The notes under the pieces: model-generated | What the model was told of the DNA's origin: nothing | Seen by the model: only the letters and a program-made list of their open reading frames with translations | The model's database searches: none | From: Prodigiosinella aquatilis | GTDB taxonomy: Bacteria; Pseudomonadota; Gammaproteobacteria; Enterobacterales; Enterobacteriaceae | Length of the DNA: 64,000 bases | Reading direction: 5' to 3' | Assembly (NCBI GenBank): GCA_030388725.1 | Contig: CP128857.1 | Location: 3,596,001 to 3,660,000, forward strand | Position numbers and translations under genes: made by a program | Shown here: positions 63,683-64,000 of the stretch, piece by piece | Position numbering within the stretch: position 1 is the first letter of the stretch | Layout of the letters: each line of letters opens with the position of its first letter

Positions 63683-64000
63683 ATGATACGTACCATGCTG
63701 CAAGGTAAACTGCACCGGGTGAAAGTCACTCAGGCAGACTTACACTACGAAGGCTCCTGTGCCATTGATCAGGACTTTATGGATGCTGCGGGCATTCTCG
63801 AATATGAAGCGATTGATATTTACAATGTGGATAACGGTCAGCGTTTCTCCACCTATGCGATTGCTGCCGAACGCGGATCACACATCATTTCGGTGAACGG
63901 GGCAGCCGCCCGTTGCGCCTGCGTTGGCGATAAACTGATTATTTGCTCCTACGTTCAGATGCCTGATGAACAAGCTCATGAACACCATCCGAAAGTAGCC
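63683..64000 (+). CDS. panD: Aspartate 1-decarboxylase (3' end outside window)
   Basis: Makes beta-alanine, the third component for pantothenate. 106 codons are visible of about 126. The self-cleavage site that yields the pyruvoyl group is G24-S25 in YEGSCAID. It lies 25 bases after panC on the same strand; in E. coli an unrelated gene separates panC and panD. Confidence 0.95.
   Translation, partial: MIRTMLQGKLHRVKVTQADLHYEGSCAIDQDFMDAAGILEYEAIDIYNVDNGQRFSTYAIAAERGSHIISVNGAAARCACVGDKLIICSYVQMPDEQAHEHHPKVA

Overview
The window is chromosomal DNA of a gamma-proteobacterium of the order Enterobacterales. Nearly every housekeeping protein reads as a close relative of its Escherichia coli counterpart. 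The accessory content (a LapBC-type adhesin secretion system beside a GGDEF/EAL gene pair, and a sulfate transporter operon led by an Sbp-type binding protein) points to the Pectobacteriaceae, i.e. the Pectobacterium/Dickeya/Brenneria/Lonsdalea group. The genus cannot be decided from this window. Gene order joins blocks that are separate in E. coli: yfhL to srmB, gltX with its tRNA genes, ung-grcA, and degP to panD.

Layout. (1) 1-6.0 kb: the end of a type I secretion operon for a large surface adhesin (ABC exporter, cut by the window edge, and its membrane fusion protein). It is followed by a non-canonical SGDEF diguanylate cyclase and a PdeH-type c-di-GMP phosphodiesterase that has a recognisable flagellar sigma-28 promoter. 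(2) 6.3-20.3 kb: yfhL, then acpS-pdxJ-recO-era-rnc-lepB-lepA and rseC-rseB-rseA-rpoE on the minus strand, then nadB, trmN6 and srmB. The operator sites of nadB (NadR) and rpoE (sigma-E) can be read. (3) 20.5-25.6 kb: a DoxX-like gene, the valU-valX-valY-lysV tRNA operon with RtT-like 170-bp repeats behind it, gltX, two tRNA-Ala genes, ung, and grcA with a tandem FNR promoter. (4) 25.7-34.8 kb: an accessory carbohydrate island (Gfo/Idh oxidoreductase, GspK-like sugar kinase, ROK regulator, ABC ATPase, GNAT acetyltransferase, binding protein, two permeases), probably for an amino sugar. (5) 34.9-43.4 kb: yjiN, a gldA-like dehydrogenase, a 59-residue orphan protein, an sbp-cysTWA operon and cdaR. 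(6) 43.5-64 kb: degP, dgt, mtnN, btuF, erpA, a frameshifted clcA, hemL, mrcB, hrpB, thpR, sfsA, dksA, gluQ, pcnB-folK, panB-panC and the start of panD.

How the parts work together. The left edge couples adhesion to motility: a diguanylate cyclase and a flagellar-controlled phosphodiesterase sit beside adhesin secretion genes. The rpoE operon encodes the envelope stress sigma factor with its brakes, and degP is a classical target. TrmN6 modifies tRNA1-Val(UAC), three copies of which are encoded 3 kb away. The sugar island holds uptake, kinase and regulator but no dedicated isomerase or deaminase, so it must feed central amino-sugar metabolism elsewhere.

The least expected observations are two homopolymer frameshifts in clcA, an AUU start codon in pcnB, the RtT-like array behind lysV, and a ROK regulator that has lost its zinc ligands. 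No CRISPR array, insertion sequence, prophage or rRNA gene was seen.
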